Shown here: piece by piece, positions 1 to 12,104 of the stretch
Layout of the letters: each line of letters opens with the position of its first letter
Numbering within the stretch: position 1 is the stretch's first letter
Source: Priapulus caudatus
Lineage: Eukaryota > Priapulida > Priapulimorpha > Priapulimorphida > Priapulidae
Direction: 5' to 3'
Length of the DNA stretch: 34,163 bases
Assembly: GCF_000485595.1 (NCBI RefSeq)
Contig: NW_014577084.1
Span: 385,215 to 419,377, forward strand
Program-made: the position numbers and the translations under genes
Notes under the pieces: generated by a model
What the model saw: only the letters and a program-made list of their open reading frames with translations
What the model was told of the DNA's origin: nothing
Database searches by the model: none

Positions 1-3000
1 CACTGGTAGGGGCCTGGTGGAGCGCATATATTTGCGGTAGCAATGCCAGCCCATTATTCACTGACTCTCCTCTCCCTCCCCCTCTCCCCTCCCTCACCGC
101 TAAATGTACGACACTTAACTGTAAGCCCAAAAAATGTACTGCTGGTAATGGCGCAGCCGGACCCTTAGCATGACAAGGTCCTACCTTCTAATTCCTAAAG
201 ATGTCTAACTGATGGAATGTTATGCAATATAAATAATTAAATTTTGCCCTAGGATAACTCCTCTTCATTTTAATACCATAATCCTTCTCGTCACAACACT
301 CACGATTGCTCTCTTCTACGTCCGAAACCACTCTCCGCCCGGCACTCCCGTCGCGCTAGCGACCGTTCGTTAGGGCGCTCGCAATGCCATCCCCCTCTGC
401 TGACATAACCTCTTACTTACGTAACTATCCGCGCTTGTTGATGGCGGTAACGAGGGGATGGGAGACTGAGGAAAGTCGCACGCTACCGAATCATGAACGA
501 TAGACCTCGGGAATCGAGTATAGACGGATAGAAAAAGGAGGCTGAGGCGAGGGGCGTAGGAGAGTGCAAGGAGGCCAAGGACGCGAGGCGGCAGCCATGG
601 TAGCATGCCAGCATTCCTGAGCGCATATACAGGTCACTCACGTTTTAACCTCTACCTACAACTCAAGTAGATCGGCCCGCGTACTCCCTCCACTCATACA
701 TTCCACACCAGGTCACTTCACCTTGCACTCAAACACTCTCAGTTCACTGTGCGACAACCCACACTTGTATCTGGCATGTGAGAAGAGTAGGGGCCACTTG
801 CGCATGCTCTATATACAATGCCCAAGCAATATCGTTTCACACTCGTGGCATACAATTCAAACTCTCCCTCTCCTCCTCGGCTCCTACAAAATACACTAGA
901 GCACTCATTCTGGTACACGCTCATTACCATTCGCCGTCACACGTCGCGTCTCTCTATTTAACATCACCATATACTTCCCTCTCGTCAGCCTCAGAATCCG
1001 CTCTCCAGAGTTGAGGTACGTGAGTGATATGTGAGGTAGGGCTGCCATGTAGCATGCCAGCATTCACTGAGCGTCTCCTCTCCCGCTCTCCTCTCCCTCT
1101 CCCTCTCTCTCTCCCTCCACACATCTCACTCCTCGCTCGACTCCCACACGAGATCACTCATACAACAGCTCCTGCACAGGCGTTACCTCCTTCACACTCT
1201 ATTCCTCCTAAAAAGGTCCGCTCCTCACCTGATCGGATATGTCTATCCTCCCTCATGAAAAATCCTATGCTAGCATAACCACTCGATCTTTATTTGTAGA
1301 ATTTGTACGGGCGAAATGCAAGTTGCTTTGTAGGGCGAGTAAAAGGAGCGGCTCAGTGCGGCATTCTCGGTGAGCAATGCAGCAGTTGGAAATATTGCAA
1401 CCATTGACTCTCGCCGCCCGCTCTACCCTCACTTCTTACGAGTGGCATACGTCTCTCCCGTTCACTCGAGCCGTCCAAACCTTCTTTACACTTCATAGGC
1501 TCCGCTTCGATGGTAAGAGAAGGTCGCAGGATCTCCCTCATTTCGCAGACCAGCTAAGGCACCTATGAGCTCGCGCCATAGCCGAAAGATAGCTCTGGGA
1601 AGTGTAGCTGAGTGATGATTGAGGAGGAAGGGAGAGCTCGAGAGCCTCGGCGATGGGTCAGACGGAGTACGAGCCCGAAGCGAAGCTAACGAGCGGGATA
1701 GGAGCGCGAAGTCGCACAAAGTATGGCTGTTTGTCCTAACACTCCCCTATCCCACCTCCCCCTGCTCCTCACGGCATCGCTCCCACGCTCCCCCTCCCCG
1801 CGCGCCTCCTCCGCTCCTTATTCTATACCTCCCTCTCACACCCATTCACTGGTCTATCGACTAAACCGTGAATGACTTTAACTTGGATAGGTGGAGGAGT
1901 AAGGTGGTCTATGCTGAGAGATGCAATCTCTGTAAGATGCCAGGCCAAGCTCTACACCTGCAGAGAGAATCTGACCATATTCACCTCCCACCTCACCTAG
2001 ATATACCTGACTTCTCCTGGTGAGAAATATTGCGCATCCCCCGCTCCCCTCCCCCTCTACCCTCTCACTCTCCGTCTCGCACGTCTCCCTCACTGATATT
2101 TCACACTAAACCCTCGTCACGCGTCTTCCTCACAGATGATGCCTAAGGGATTGTAGCGGATTGGAGTGTAGGGCTGGCGCATGTAGCATTCCAGCATTCA
2201 CTGAGGCCTTCGGTATAGTCCTCCCCCTGGCCGCATGCCGCAGGACATTACATCCCGCCTCTGCAATGGTCTTCCCCTCTTCCTATTTCACTGTAAAAAA
2301 ACTTGCTTTAACTGATGGAATGTTATCACCAAAATCCTATGGCTAGCACAACTCCTCTTTATTTTAATACTGCATAAATCTTTGCAAAAAATACGGGATT
2401 CTCTCGGGAGATAATTGCGCATGCGCGCAGCATGCGTGTTAGGTGTGCACGTGCCGTCTCTGAAGAAAACCTCCTCTCCCTCATCATCCACTACAATCAC
2501 CTCATCTCGCTTCTCCACTCCGCTGCGCACGAGGGGAATACGGCGATAACTGACAACACTCTCCAGGCTGTCAAGTCGGAAGCGCATATCTGGGCACGCG
2601 TAAAATAGAAGAACGTAGGCCTGAAACCTGAGGACAGCACGGCGCGGGGGGAAGGGGGCGGTCAGAATGTGATAGTGGAGACGTCAGGAAGGGGCGCATA
2701 AAGAGAGCGCATGTTTTTGTCGCCCTAACTAGATTCAGTCTGTCACGGAGCATTCACGCGCGCTGACGCCTCTCACTATCATTATCACCACACAGCGGTA
2801 ATACCAGACACAATCAATTTCTACTTTGAGCGCCCATCTCCCGAATCACTCTCAACCTTCGCCGAGATACCTCCCCCCACCCCTAATGTCGACCCTCATC
2901 CTTTCAATTGCGCCACCTATCCTCATCCCTCATCCCTCACCACTACAAGATTACACTAACTCCACTCCTCTGAGTCCCTCTCATAACCCTTTGCTCGGCG

Positions 3001-6000
3001 TCACATTCCCTCCTCCCTGATGTACGGATAGTGTGAGGGTAGGCTGCGCAATTAGCATGCCACATTCACTGAAGCTCTCCCCCCCTGCTCCCTCTCGCGC
3101 TATTACACCACCACCTCCAATCCGTAGCCAAAAACCCGTACTGGCTCTCGGTCATACCTCTCCCTCTCCGCAGCCACGCGGATCCCCTCTGCCCTCCCTC
3201 CTGCCCGTGATGTAGCCGTTACATGCAAGGAGTTCTTGGCGCTCATGAATGAGTGGCGACTAGAGAGTGATGGTCACTGGCAGCTGATTCTGAGAGATCT
3301 AGTTGATCTGCCAGATACATATCATACATAGAAGCTCTGATGCTAGATACACTCCCTCTCTTCCACTTCTAAATGCATCAATCTTTCGTCAACAATCCAT
3401 CGTCACTTTCCTACTGCTCTCCGCGGAGATTCACTCATTCCGCGGCATGTCTTCCCTGCGGCGCGCACGGCGTGTTAAGGCGTCGCAGTGCGTCTGCACA
3501 CAACTCTCCTCCTACCTCCCCGTGATGTAGGATGTGTGAGGTAGGGGCTTATGCGCATGTAGCATGCACAATCTCCACATCTTATATTAATTAGAGGCTC
3601 CCTTGCTGATCGGTGGCGCGCGCACGCTACGATGCGAGACCTGCATGCAAAGCTGCACACCACCTCTCCCTTCCCTCTCAACCGGAACACACTTACGTTT
3701 GGCAAGCCACTCTAGAAGAGAGAAGGTCAGAAATCCGCGCGAGCGAACAGGAGAGCGCGGGACAGTGACCCCCAGGCCTCTCCCTCCATAAAGTTAGCAC
3801 AGCGACACTCCCATGCCTAGCATCGCATCCACGCATCTCACCGCACCACGTCACAACCGCACACCACGCCCATCCCCTTACCTGCACGCACACCGACGCA
3901 GCACTACTATCAGGCAAGCCATCAGTGAGGGTAAGGGGCCTGCGCATGTAGCATGCCAAGCCATTCGACTGAGCTCAAATCCCTCTCCCTCTCCTCGCCT
4001 CTCCCTCCCCCTCCCCCTCTCACCTCTCCTGCTCCTCACTCACCCGTGATCGTACGGATGTGTGAGGTAGGCGGGCCTCGCATGTAGGCATGCCACGCAG
4101 CGCTACTCGACTGGACGCGGCTCTCCCTCAACGCAGCACACAATCACACACATCACACACACCACCAAACCAACACACATCTCCCCTCGCTCTCCCCCCT
4201 CTCGACTCTCCTCTCTCCCCCTCCACCCTCCACACCGGAACACACCTCTCCTCTCCCTCTCCCCGCTCTCCCTGCTCGCCCTCGTCCTATCTCGCATCTC
4301 CCTGCGTCGCTTCTCCTCTCCCTCTCCCTCCCCTCCCCGTGATGTAGCGGATGTGTGAGGGTAGGGGGCTCGGCGCAATGTAGCCATGCGCAGCATTACA
4401 CTGAGCTCTCCCTCTCCCTCCCCCCTCTCCCTCTCCTCCCCACATTACACCACCAAACACACTAGCCACACACATCTACCACACACACTCACTACACAAC
4501 ACATCACATCACACAGACCACATCACATTCCTCCTCTCCCTCCCCCTCACCCTCTCCCTCTCCCTCCCCCCTCCGACCCCTCTCCCTCTCCTCCTGCACC
4601 GCTGCGAAGTGTCCCTAACACGAACATGCCCTCTCCCGTCTCTACCTCCCCCCCTCAGTTCACACCTCCCCTCTCTCTCTCCCTCTAAAAAAACATCACT
4701 TGCGCCCCGCACACCTCAGACATATTTCCGCGCTCACGCAAATAATTTCACCGTCCATCCACTATCACAGACCGTCTCCTTCTCACGGTCCATAATATTA
4801 AACTCCACATGTAAATCATCATTCAGTAGATATAATTAAATCGTTTACACAATAAAAATCATTCATCAACTCATATCTCTGCTAGTCTCTGAAACAAAAA
4901 TTATTTCACACAAAACATAAATGTCCCCTTTCCGTTCGAATACCTCTCTAACCCCTCACCACACACGGCACGTGGCAGCTGCTCGCTACATCGGCGCTTC
5001 TAGAAGTCACGGCTTGTTAAAAATCCGTTCCCGCTCCTCCCTACTCGCCCGATTCTTCCCTCTCATCCCTTTTCCACGCTGATCTCTCTGGGTTCGCTAA
5101 CGTTATTTTTGAAAGGAAAGCCTATACAAGTATATTTACTGTCTAAAACATCCACGCCTATATCACAAGATCTACGAACACACTCGTACACACCGTGATG
5201 TACGAGATGTCGTCGAGGGGTGAAAGGGGGCAGCTGTACAGGCGCAATTTGAAGGAGCCAGATGGCCAGCATTCACTGACGCTCGTCCTCTCCTCCTCCT
5301 CCTCCTCCCCCTCTACTTTAGTTTTCTTTGTTTTTATTTTTACACCGTCTTCCGCTCTTACCGCGGTCACTCCTCCCACCTGCGTCGCCTGCTCCCTCCC
5401 CCTCCCCTCCTCGTTTCTCTGTCTTTCCACTCGCCACCTGTGAACTACTCCGTACTAGTTGCCACCTCTTCCCTCTGCCCGCGAAGTCGCCCGTCTTTCT
5501 CGCGCTTCTGCGTCGTATCAGTTACTCCTCTCCCATCCCTCTCCCCTCCTACTGCTCACTCGGGTACATCTACACAAAACACAAAAACCAACAAAAAATA
5601 TCACTGTAATACAGAAAAGTGTAGCGCAGACCTTGTACCAACTCTTCCCTCCTACAGTGCTGAACGTGCACCGCCATAATCCCTCACGTCCGCCCTCAGT
5701 ACCACATCCACACCTCGTTCCAGCAAATCACAATATAGATCCTCTAATATCGACCTTCAAGACAATCTAACAACCAATCCCCCTCTCAACCTCCCCGCTC
5801 TCTCTCCTCCCATCAATCCCGGTACACTACCCTCTCCCTCTCACCGCTCAAGTGGTCGTTGTCGTATCGTCAGGGCTTACCTCTCATCACCGATATCGCC
5901 ACACTCTCCCCGGAGGTACACTCAATTCATGTCGGCCTCTCCCCCCTCTCAAGGATCCTAGAATGAACATTCGGTCCCCATCAGAATCACGCAATGTGCC

Positions 6001-8935
6001 TAACGTCTCCACTGCCCTCAACCACTAATCCTAAACACTCTACCCTACCTCCCCCTCAGAACTCCTAAACCCTCACACCACCCTAACAATTCAACCTAAA
6101 CCATAACCCTAACGCTTTATATGCGGATAATCACCATATATTTTATATCTTCGATTGTCCCAACTCGACATTTGCGTTATTAGGAGACCCTCCCTCTCCC
6201 TCTACCCTTCTCCCCTCCGTCCTTTCCCCCGTGATGTACGGGGATGTGGTGAAGGGTAGGGGCTCAATGTTCTCTAATCGCACGTCGAAACCTCATAGTG
6301 GGCAGCCACTTGCCAAGACAATCTACACATAGAAGTGTAACCCTAGCCTTCGCTTCATCCTACGGAACGCTCGTACCTCTAAACATCCCGAATAACCCTA
6401 ACATCACCCTCATATAAAAAGAATAAACATAATACAAACACACCTATAAACCTACCCTCCCCCTCCCCCTCGGGTTATCCATACTGTCAGGCTAGTACCA
6501 CTCTTCTGATCACTGACATACCGCGAGCCGGTCCCCAATCTGCAAAACCTACCCCCTTCCCTCTCTCCTCTCGCGCGTAACATACTCATCATTACATACC
6601 TCGTAGTATAGTACCTCCCTGTCATACGTACCAACGAAACACCTCACCTTCCTCTCCCTCGTGCACGTAGTGCCAGTTAGTTGGTAGTATACACTGCCCG
6701 TACACTCCCCGTCATCCGCATTGAATTAGGAACATAGACAATCAGATGAAGAGTTAGTCGAGTAGCCTCCTCTCCGTCCCCGCAACATCCTGCTCACAGA
6801 CTAAAACGTCTCGCGAGCTTTGGCTACACTCTCGCAGGTCCCGCGCGCCGGCCCTGCTGCTCTCATTCGTTCCCCGCAGTCACACGCTCCTCTTCAGCGT
6901 ACAACACAATCTGAGTTGCAATTTTTGTTGTGGGCATTGGATACGGCTGAATCGAGTTAGCTCACTGAGGGCGTGACGGGGCGTCATACTCTCGACCCCC
7001 CAAAAAAGTATCAAGTACCCCGCAGCTCGCTAGCCTCGTCTGTCAAAATAATCGTCTGCCCGACTCTCTTTTGCGACCTACACTTTATTTCTCCGTTTCA
7101 AGAAACTTGTTTTTATGCAATAGATTCATCCTATGTCAGAGTAAACTTCATATTTTTGGCGCATAATTAGACCCTCCCGATTTCTTTTTTGATGCGACTC
7201 CCTCCTCCCCGCGTCAGTAATGTGTTAAATTCAACCGGAATGTTGTCCGACGTATGAGGCGGCTTCTACGGTCGTCCACAATAGTAGCACTCGGAGATCA
7301 CACAAATCATTCAGCAAGAAGGATCATACTAATGTAGCATGGCTCCTGCGGTACTCTATCGACGCGCCCGGAATTACCGCTGCAACTCTACGCCTTGCAA
7401 TGCCCTACTCACCCGGAAGTCCCGTACTCCCTCATCTGGTTGACAATGTGAATCGCAATCACTACCGCCATCATCTTTCTCTCGGATACGTTTACTCTTT
7501 TCTATCCCAGTCTTCAGGTCACCAACTCCTCCCTCTCCCTCTGCACTAAATACTTCTATGCTTGTGGCCCCTCGGTCCCTCATCCCCCCTCACGCCAAAT
7601 CACTCCTCATCATAGCTGGTCACTCCTCTCCCTCCCCATCCTCGCGGTCAGATAAATGATTGAAGTCTCTAGATTTAAAGATAAAGTTATCCCACGCAAT
7701 GTGTTGAAGGGTGAGATGTGGTAGTCTATATTCGGCGCAATGTCAGCGGTAATAAGTATTACTTCATAAATGCCGCCAAGCATTCACACCCTGCGAAAGA
7801 CTGGAGCGTGGGTCTTTCCCGTCTAATTCCTCTGCGAGATAGACCTCCCGCGGCCCCCCATCCGACAGACCACTCCCCTCCCATCTCCTCCTCCCCTCTC
7901 CTCTCCCTCGTCTTCCCTCTCCGCTCTCCCCGGCCCTCGCTCCCTCACCCCCGGCTCCCTCATACCCATCTCGACCGTCTCCCTCTCCCTCTCCCATCTC
8001 CCTCATCCCTCTCCTCGCACCACCTCTCGCCAACTTCACTGGGGTCACGCGTCGCCGCTTCTCCCTCTCCCTCCCTCTCCTCGTCCTTCTCTCCTCTGCT
8101 CCCGGGGCGCGCTCTCCCTGACCTCCACTACTCACTAGTGTAGCATACACCAATTCCATATCGACTTTAACACGGCGCTTACATTATACAGCCGGTGCTA
8201 CTTGAAGCGCTTCCAATTAAAATCTACTATCATGCTAACCGTAAATACCGCTCAAATTCCCGTCATTCTACTCAGTACAACGTCCCGTGATAAATTCTAT
8301 AATGTTGACTATAGTGGTGAGGGTCTATAGGGCTTCGCGCAAGGTGTCTATACTCTCTTACACTCTATTATCCCAGCATGTCCCACTGAGATAGTTTTCC
8401 TAGACTCATCTGCATATATCCTCCTCCCGTCTCCTCTGCCCTCTCACCATCTCCCTCTCCCGACGGCAGCCAAATTTGCTCTCGTGTGGCGGCGACTGTG
8501 CACGCTTGCACTAATATATAGAGCAAGGTGAAAAGCGCGATTCAAAGAATTTCGCGCAGATCCTCCTCCCCGTGATGTACGGAATGTGTGAGGTAGGGGC
8601 TAGCGCATGTGCAAAGCCAAGCATTCACATTGGAGCACTCGCCCTTCCCCTCTCCCATCCCCCCCCCCTCTCGGCCCTCCTCGCACTCTGCATTTCTATA
8701 CACGACCTTCCAATACACAATACTGCATCGCCATAACGCACTTCGCACATTCTCCGCGTTCTCTTCCTCCTGCACAACAACAGTGGCTCTCTACTCTTCG
8801 TTCTATATAATCAACCCACCTAATGTCTCTGTTCCGTCCTCCAAACCCCCTCGGAGCCGAACCTCACTCACTCCCACGAGAATCCAACAATCTACTTCCT
8901 CATCAATCTCTAAACTCAGGAGCATGATTAAATCC
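1..8935. repeat. Degraded satellite-like tandem repeat, pyrimidine-rich
   Basis: The stretch is dominated by TCCCTC-type pyrimidine runs interrupted by a recurring core. An idealised core reads GTGATGTACGGATGTGTGAG, then GTAGGGGCTGCGCATGTAGC, then ATGCCAGCATTCACTGAG. Clear copies lie near 1021-1072, 2152-2205, 3018-3074, 3520-3568, 3926-3975, 4043-4100, 4337-4406, 5193-5280, 6229-6262 and 8569-8629, with weaker ones at 1-60 and 590-625. Some neighbours are about 290-320 bp apart, which suggests a unit near 300 bp. Every copy differs by scattered one-base insertions and deletions. No open frame shows codon structure, splice context or a recognisable domain, so I annotate no gene here. Either this is a decayed satellite or, as I think more likely, unpolished long-read sequence of one. 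Confidence 0.7.
4337..4406 (+). repeat. Representative core copy of the satellite
   Basis: One of the most complete core copies. It runs from CCGTGATGTAGCGGATGTG through the GTAGGGGG block and the CATG-rich block to CAGCATTACACTGAGC, then enters a CTCCCTCTCCC tract. The copy at 4043-4100 begins 294 bp earlier, which is the best visible estimate of the unit length. Confidence 0.6.
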
Positions 8936-9245
8936 CATCTAATCATAATTAGTTGCTAAGTACTAAGGAAGTATATGTAGGTGTACTAGTAATAATATGA
9001 GCTATAAGTATAGTACGCTGCAGATATTTACAAATTGGAAATTATTTACTTCAATTTTTCCAAGGAAATTTAAATTATCGTCAAGATTAGCTGTACTAAT
9101 TATAGTCATAATTGCAAACTTATTCCTTTTCATGTACCGAATTTGCAAATACTTTGCGTTGTCGCGCCCATTTTGAAATACCAGTGTAATTCAATGTCTA
9201 AGTACTGCTAAATTATGCTGATTAGTTTAAATATGTACTTAAAAT
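8936..9245. other. AT-rich intergenic stretch
   Basis: Composition changes abruptly from pyrimidine-rich to AT-rich near 8935. The stretch contains short, diverged pieces of the CTAATCATAATTA motif found in the tandem repeat just downstream. I see no exon, RNA gene or complete mobile element. Confidence 0.5.
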
Positions 9246-9460
9246 CGCTTTGTGAAACAGATTTTTAAGTATGTTAAACTAATCATAATTACAGGAGGTT
9301 AAGTATGATATTAGTGATTTAATCATAATTAAAGTTAATCACGCTTCGTGAAATCGGCCCAGATTTTTAAGTATGATTAACTAATCATAATTACAGGAGG
9401 TTAAGTAGAGTAGTGATTTAATCATAATTAAAGTTAATCACGCTTCGTGAAACCGGCCCC
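9246..9460. repeat. Tandem repeat of 96-99 bp units with a TTTCACGAAGCG-type motif
   Basis: The motif CGCTT(T/C)GTGAAA starts at 9246, 9342 and 9441. The first two are followed by AGATTTTTAAGTATG, then TAATCATAATTACAGGAGG and TAATCATAATTAAAGTTAATC. This gives two full units and the start of a third. The motif on the opposite strand, GGCCGGTTTCACGAAGCG, resembles ends of short non-autonomous elements common in marine invertebrate genomes. That family resemblance is from memory and unchecked. Confidence 0.6.
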
Positions 9461-9870
9461 TGGCTCTCAACATTGGAGACTGTGAATCTCCCGTGGCTCG
9501 GATGACCACGTAAAATGGCGGTCTCGTCTCCAGTAATACGAAAGGCCAATGGGGACGTAAAAGAACCACTGAGGCCGCAAAAACAAACTCTGGCTGTGAC
9601 CACCCTCAGTGACATTCAGTGCCATTCGCTATAGCTATATAGCGCTGTTGGCAGACAGAGAGGAGTGGCGACCCCTGTCTGGTATGAACTACAGAAAGGA
9701 ATAATAACAACTTCCGGAGGAGACTCGAAATAATTATTAATTATTATATTAAGCAGTCGATGCCATATCCAGTAATAAATACAAGCCACAAACTCAAGAT
9801 GAGGTGAACGAGTGTGTGCGTGTGAGGTGAGGTAAGGTAAGATGGAGTGTGTGTGTTCAACTTTCATAGG

Positions 9871-9915
9871 GGGCGTCTCATACACGTCTCATACCGAGGT
9901 GTGTATGAGACGCCC
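9871..9915. repeat. Perfect 15-bp inverted repeat (hairpin)
   Basis: The arms GGGCGTCTCATACAC (9871-9885) and GTGTATGAGACGCCC (9901-9915) are perfect complements around a 15-base spacer. The spacer itself repeats GTCTCATACC. It could be the end of a small palindromic element; no host gene is adjacent. Confidence 0.75.
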
Positions 9916-9987
9916 GCTCTGATTGGTCAATAGTCCTGACTTGCCAGTCAGCTAATCAGCGGCTACAGCACATTGCTAATATGTTTA

Positions 9988-10237
9988 CAGGGCTGCAGTT
10001 AGACGTGACTGCTCGTTTTTTAATTTTAATTATGCGCTTAAAGTTATTTTGTTAAATAAAATTGAGAAAAAAGAAAGAATGTAATAGTTGGTTAGGAGTT
10101 TTTATTGCAAAATAATGAAAATATAAAAAATAAGATAACATTTCAATATTTTGGGAATCGAATCGAAGGAATCGAATCGAGAGGCTAATATCGAGATACG
10201 GATCGAATCGAGAGGCTTGTGTATCGTTACAGCCCTA
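9988..10237. mobile_element. Putative hAT-derived MITE, about 250 bp
   Basis: The left end begins CAGGGCTGCAG (9988-9998) and the right end reads CGTTACAGCCCTA, whose complement TAGGGCTGTAACG resembles the left end. Inside the right half are repeated AATCGAATCGA motifs next to TATCGTTACAGCCC, a pattern typical of non-autonomous hAT elements that start CAGGGCTGTAACGATAC. No matching 8-bp target duplication is visible, so the ends may be decayed or misplaced. Confidence 0.4.
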
Positions 10238-10509
10238 GTATATATATATGCATATAGGTAGGAAGGTTGTAGAGTTTCTTCCCTGGAATTTTTAGAAGGC
10301 ATGTTAGGCAACGGGCAATCTGCCCCTGGTTGCTAATTGTAGTCAGTTACGCGATTGCTAATTGGAGGCATTTATGCATGTTCTAAGTGGCCCCCAATCA
10401 GTTCAGAAACATATATCCATCAAGCTCAAAACACAGCGTGACTGCATTAGGATTATCAAAAGTAAACGCTCAGACCCGACGTGTTAAAAGCCCAGGGAGA
10501 AACCTGGGT

Positions 10510-10620
10510 AGCTAGCTAGCTAGCTAGCTAGGTAGATTCGATTAGGGTTAGAACTTAGATAGATGCATGGATGGATGGATGGTATGGGATGAGATGAGAT
10601 AGGATGGGATGGGATGGGTT
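10510..10620. repeat. Simple repeats: (AGCT)n, (GATG)n, (GGGAT)n
   Basis: About five AGCT tetramers lie at 10510-10531. A GGATGGATGG run and GATGAGATGAGATAGGATGG-type pentamers follow between 10563 and 10620. This is low-complexity DNA with no coding signal. Confidence 0.8.
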
Positions 10621-11038
10621 AATCAACTTAATGCATGGATAGATACAATTCAAATTCTACAGGTCTAGGGTTTTAATTCATGTCTAGTCCAACATGACTT
10701 GAAAGTGGAAGGTAATATCATATGTGACATTCATAAATCCTAACAGTAACATGCCTTAGATGTCAAATTTACGCGCCTTAATTTCTTGCTGTTTTGTGAA
10801 TCCCATCACAGTAATTCTAAATGTATACATCTTTGTACTGTTAAAATATATCTATTTATTTATTTATCGACTTTATTTATTTGTATTGGGGCCACATATG
10901 ACACATATTACTAATTCACTATTTATGTTTCTGTTTTGTTTGTTCGTTCTGTTCGTTTTTTTTATCTTCTTGTTCATTAGGTGAAAATGGTTTCAAAAAA
11001 TGACGCAGAAGGCTTTCTCATGTTTTTACCAATCATTT
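10621..11038. other. AT-rich stretch without recognised features
   Basis: The stretch holds T-rich runs and a 74-codon hydrophobic open frame (10760-10984, + strand) made of TTT, TTA and ATT codons. That composition is expected of AT-rich sequence, and there is no splice or homology support. The stretch ends exactly where the TAGCTCACC element begins. Confidence 0.4.
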
Positions 11039-11040
11039 TT

Positions 11041-11756
11041 AGCTCACCTTGACATCGTCAAGCTGAGCTATTGCCATGGGTCGTCGTACGTCCGTCCGTC
11101 CGTCCGTCCGTCAACATTTCGCTTCGGTCAACAATAACTCAGGAACCGTTTGGCCCACATGTTTGAAATTGGGTATAGTTGTTACTGCTATGCTCCCATA
11201 TTAAAGACTAATGGCAATTCCCATTTTTGCCAAAAAATTGCCGTGGCTCGAAAGTACGTCGACTGGCGTGCTTCAAAATAGGACGAATCACAATTTGTGA
11301 CCGTAGATGGCGCTATACCTGTTTTGTAGCAATGGCGTTTGAAATAAATATGTAATGCTGCGTTCCGACATGTTTTGTAAAACTTTACTCTAATATAGAC
11401 ATTTTATTGGCAGGGTGGAGAGGAAATACCAATTTTGCATTAAAGATATTGTCAATGAAATCTTGTAAAACGAACCAGACGAGTGTGACACCACAGACTG
11501 TTTGTGTCTATATATGCTATATAATTGCCAAACCCTACCTAATTTGCATAATTTTTTTTAAATATCAAAACCCCTAGCCGTTATTCATTCACATACCAAA
11601 AATGAGCAAAATCCGTTGAACCTGAACTCATTTTGGTTTATAAATTATTATTGCAATATACAGATGGCAATCGTTTCTATAATGTACGTCGATGGTTGCT
11701 CAATTAAAACTGACTTCTTCTTACTCACTCATTTGTGTCCTTTTTTGTGGTGAGCT
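11041..11756. mobile_element. Transposon-like element with TAGCTCACC/GGTGAGCTA ends, copy 1
   Basis: The left end reads TTTTAGCTCACCTTGACATC, followed by a (GTCC)n run near 11088-11111. The right end reads TTGTGGTGAGCTACAG, so TAGCTCACC and GGTGAGCTA form terminal inverted repeats about 0.7 kb apart. There is no transposase-sized open frame, so this is non-autonomous. Elements with this AGCTCACC end followed by a TCCG-rich tract are familiar in marine invertebrate genomes; the superfamily is not assigned. It lies in the NT5DC1 intron just upstream of the first visible exon. Confidence 0.6.
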
Positions 11757-11985
11757 ACAGTGTCATTGACACTTTCATTCTTTTTCCCTGTCGCCTGATT
11801 TACTCTGTTCGTGATTATACAGGTTATAAATTATAAATAATTAATTATTAAATTATATTGGGTGTGCTACCTAAATTGTGGTATTTCCCTGATAATTCAA
11901 TTTGTTCTGTATCTTCTGTTTCAAAATGTTATGCAAGATGGACATCTATAACTGAACTAATTGACAACTGCGTTTCACTTCGCAG

Positions 11986-12104
11986 ATGAATTAAAGGAAG
12001 GTCCCAGCGTGGACAGTCTAAAAATGCACGGTTGCTACCTGAATGGAAACTGGAATCTGTTTAGGTCTTTTCTTAAGCATGAGTCAGGGATGGCTGATCC
12101 CAAG
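11986..12104 (+). CDS. NT5DC1: NT5DC1 exon A
   Basis: The acceptor is TTTCACTTCGCAG and the donor is CCCAAG/GTAAAA. The exon starts with the last two bases of a codon and ends in phase 0. It encodes 39 complete codons including PSVDSLKMHGCYLNGNW and the terminal GMADPK. These align with the PSLDKPGWYSQGN and PEPK stretches just before the FGDS motif of vertebrate NT5DC1. Nothing in-frame upstream of the acceptor is needed. Confidence 0.85.

Noticed and set aside
370-8959. Dozens of 60-141 codon open frames in the first 9 kb
   Set aside because: They are Pro/Ser/Leu or Arg/Glu-rich readings of CCCTCT-type runs, occur on both strands over the same bases, and have no domains or splice context.
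9418-9615. 65-codon minus-strand frame next to the tandem MITE-end repeat
   Set aside because: It begins in unique sequence and ends in the repeat, with no recognisable domain; I could not support it as an exon.
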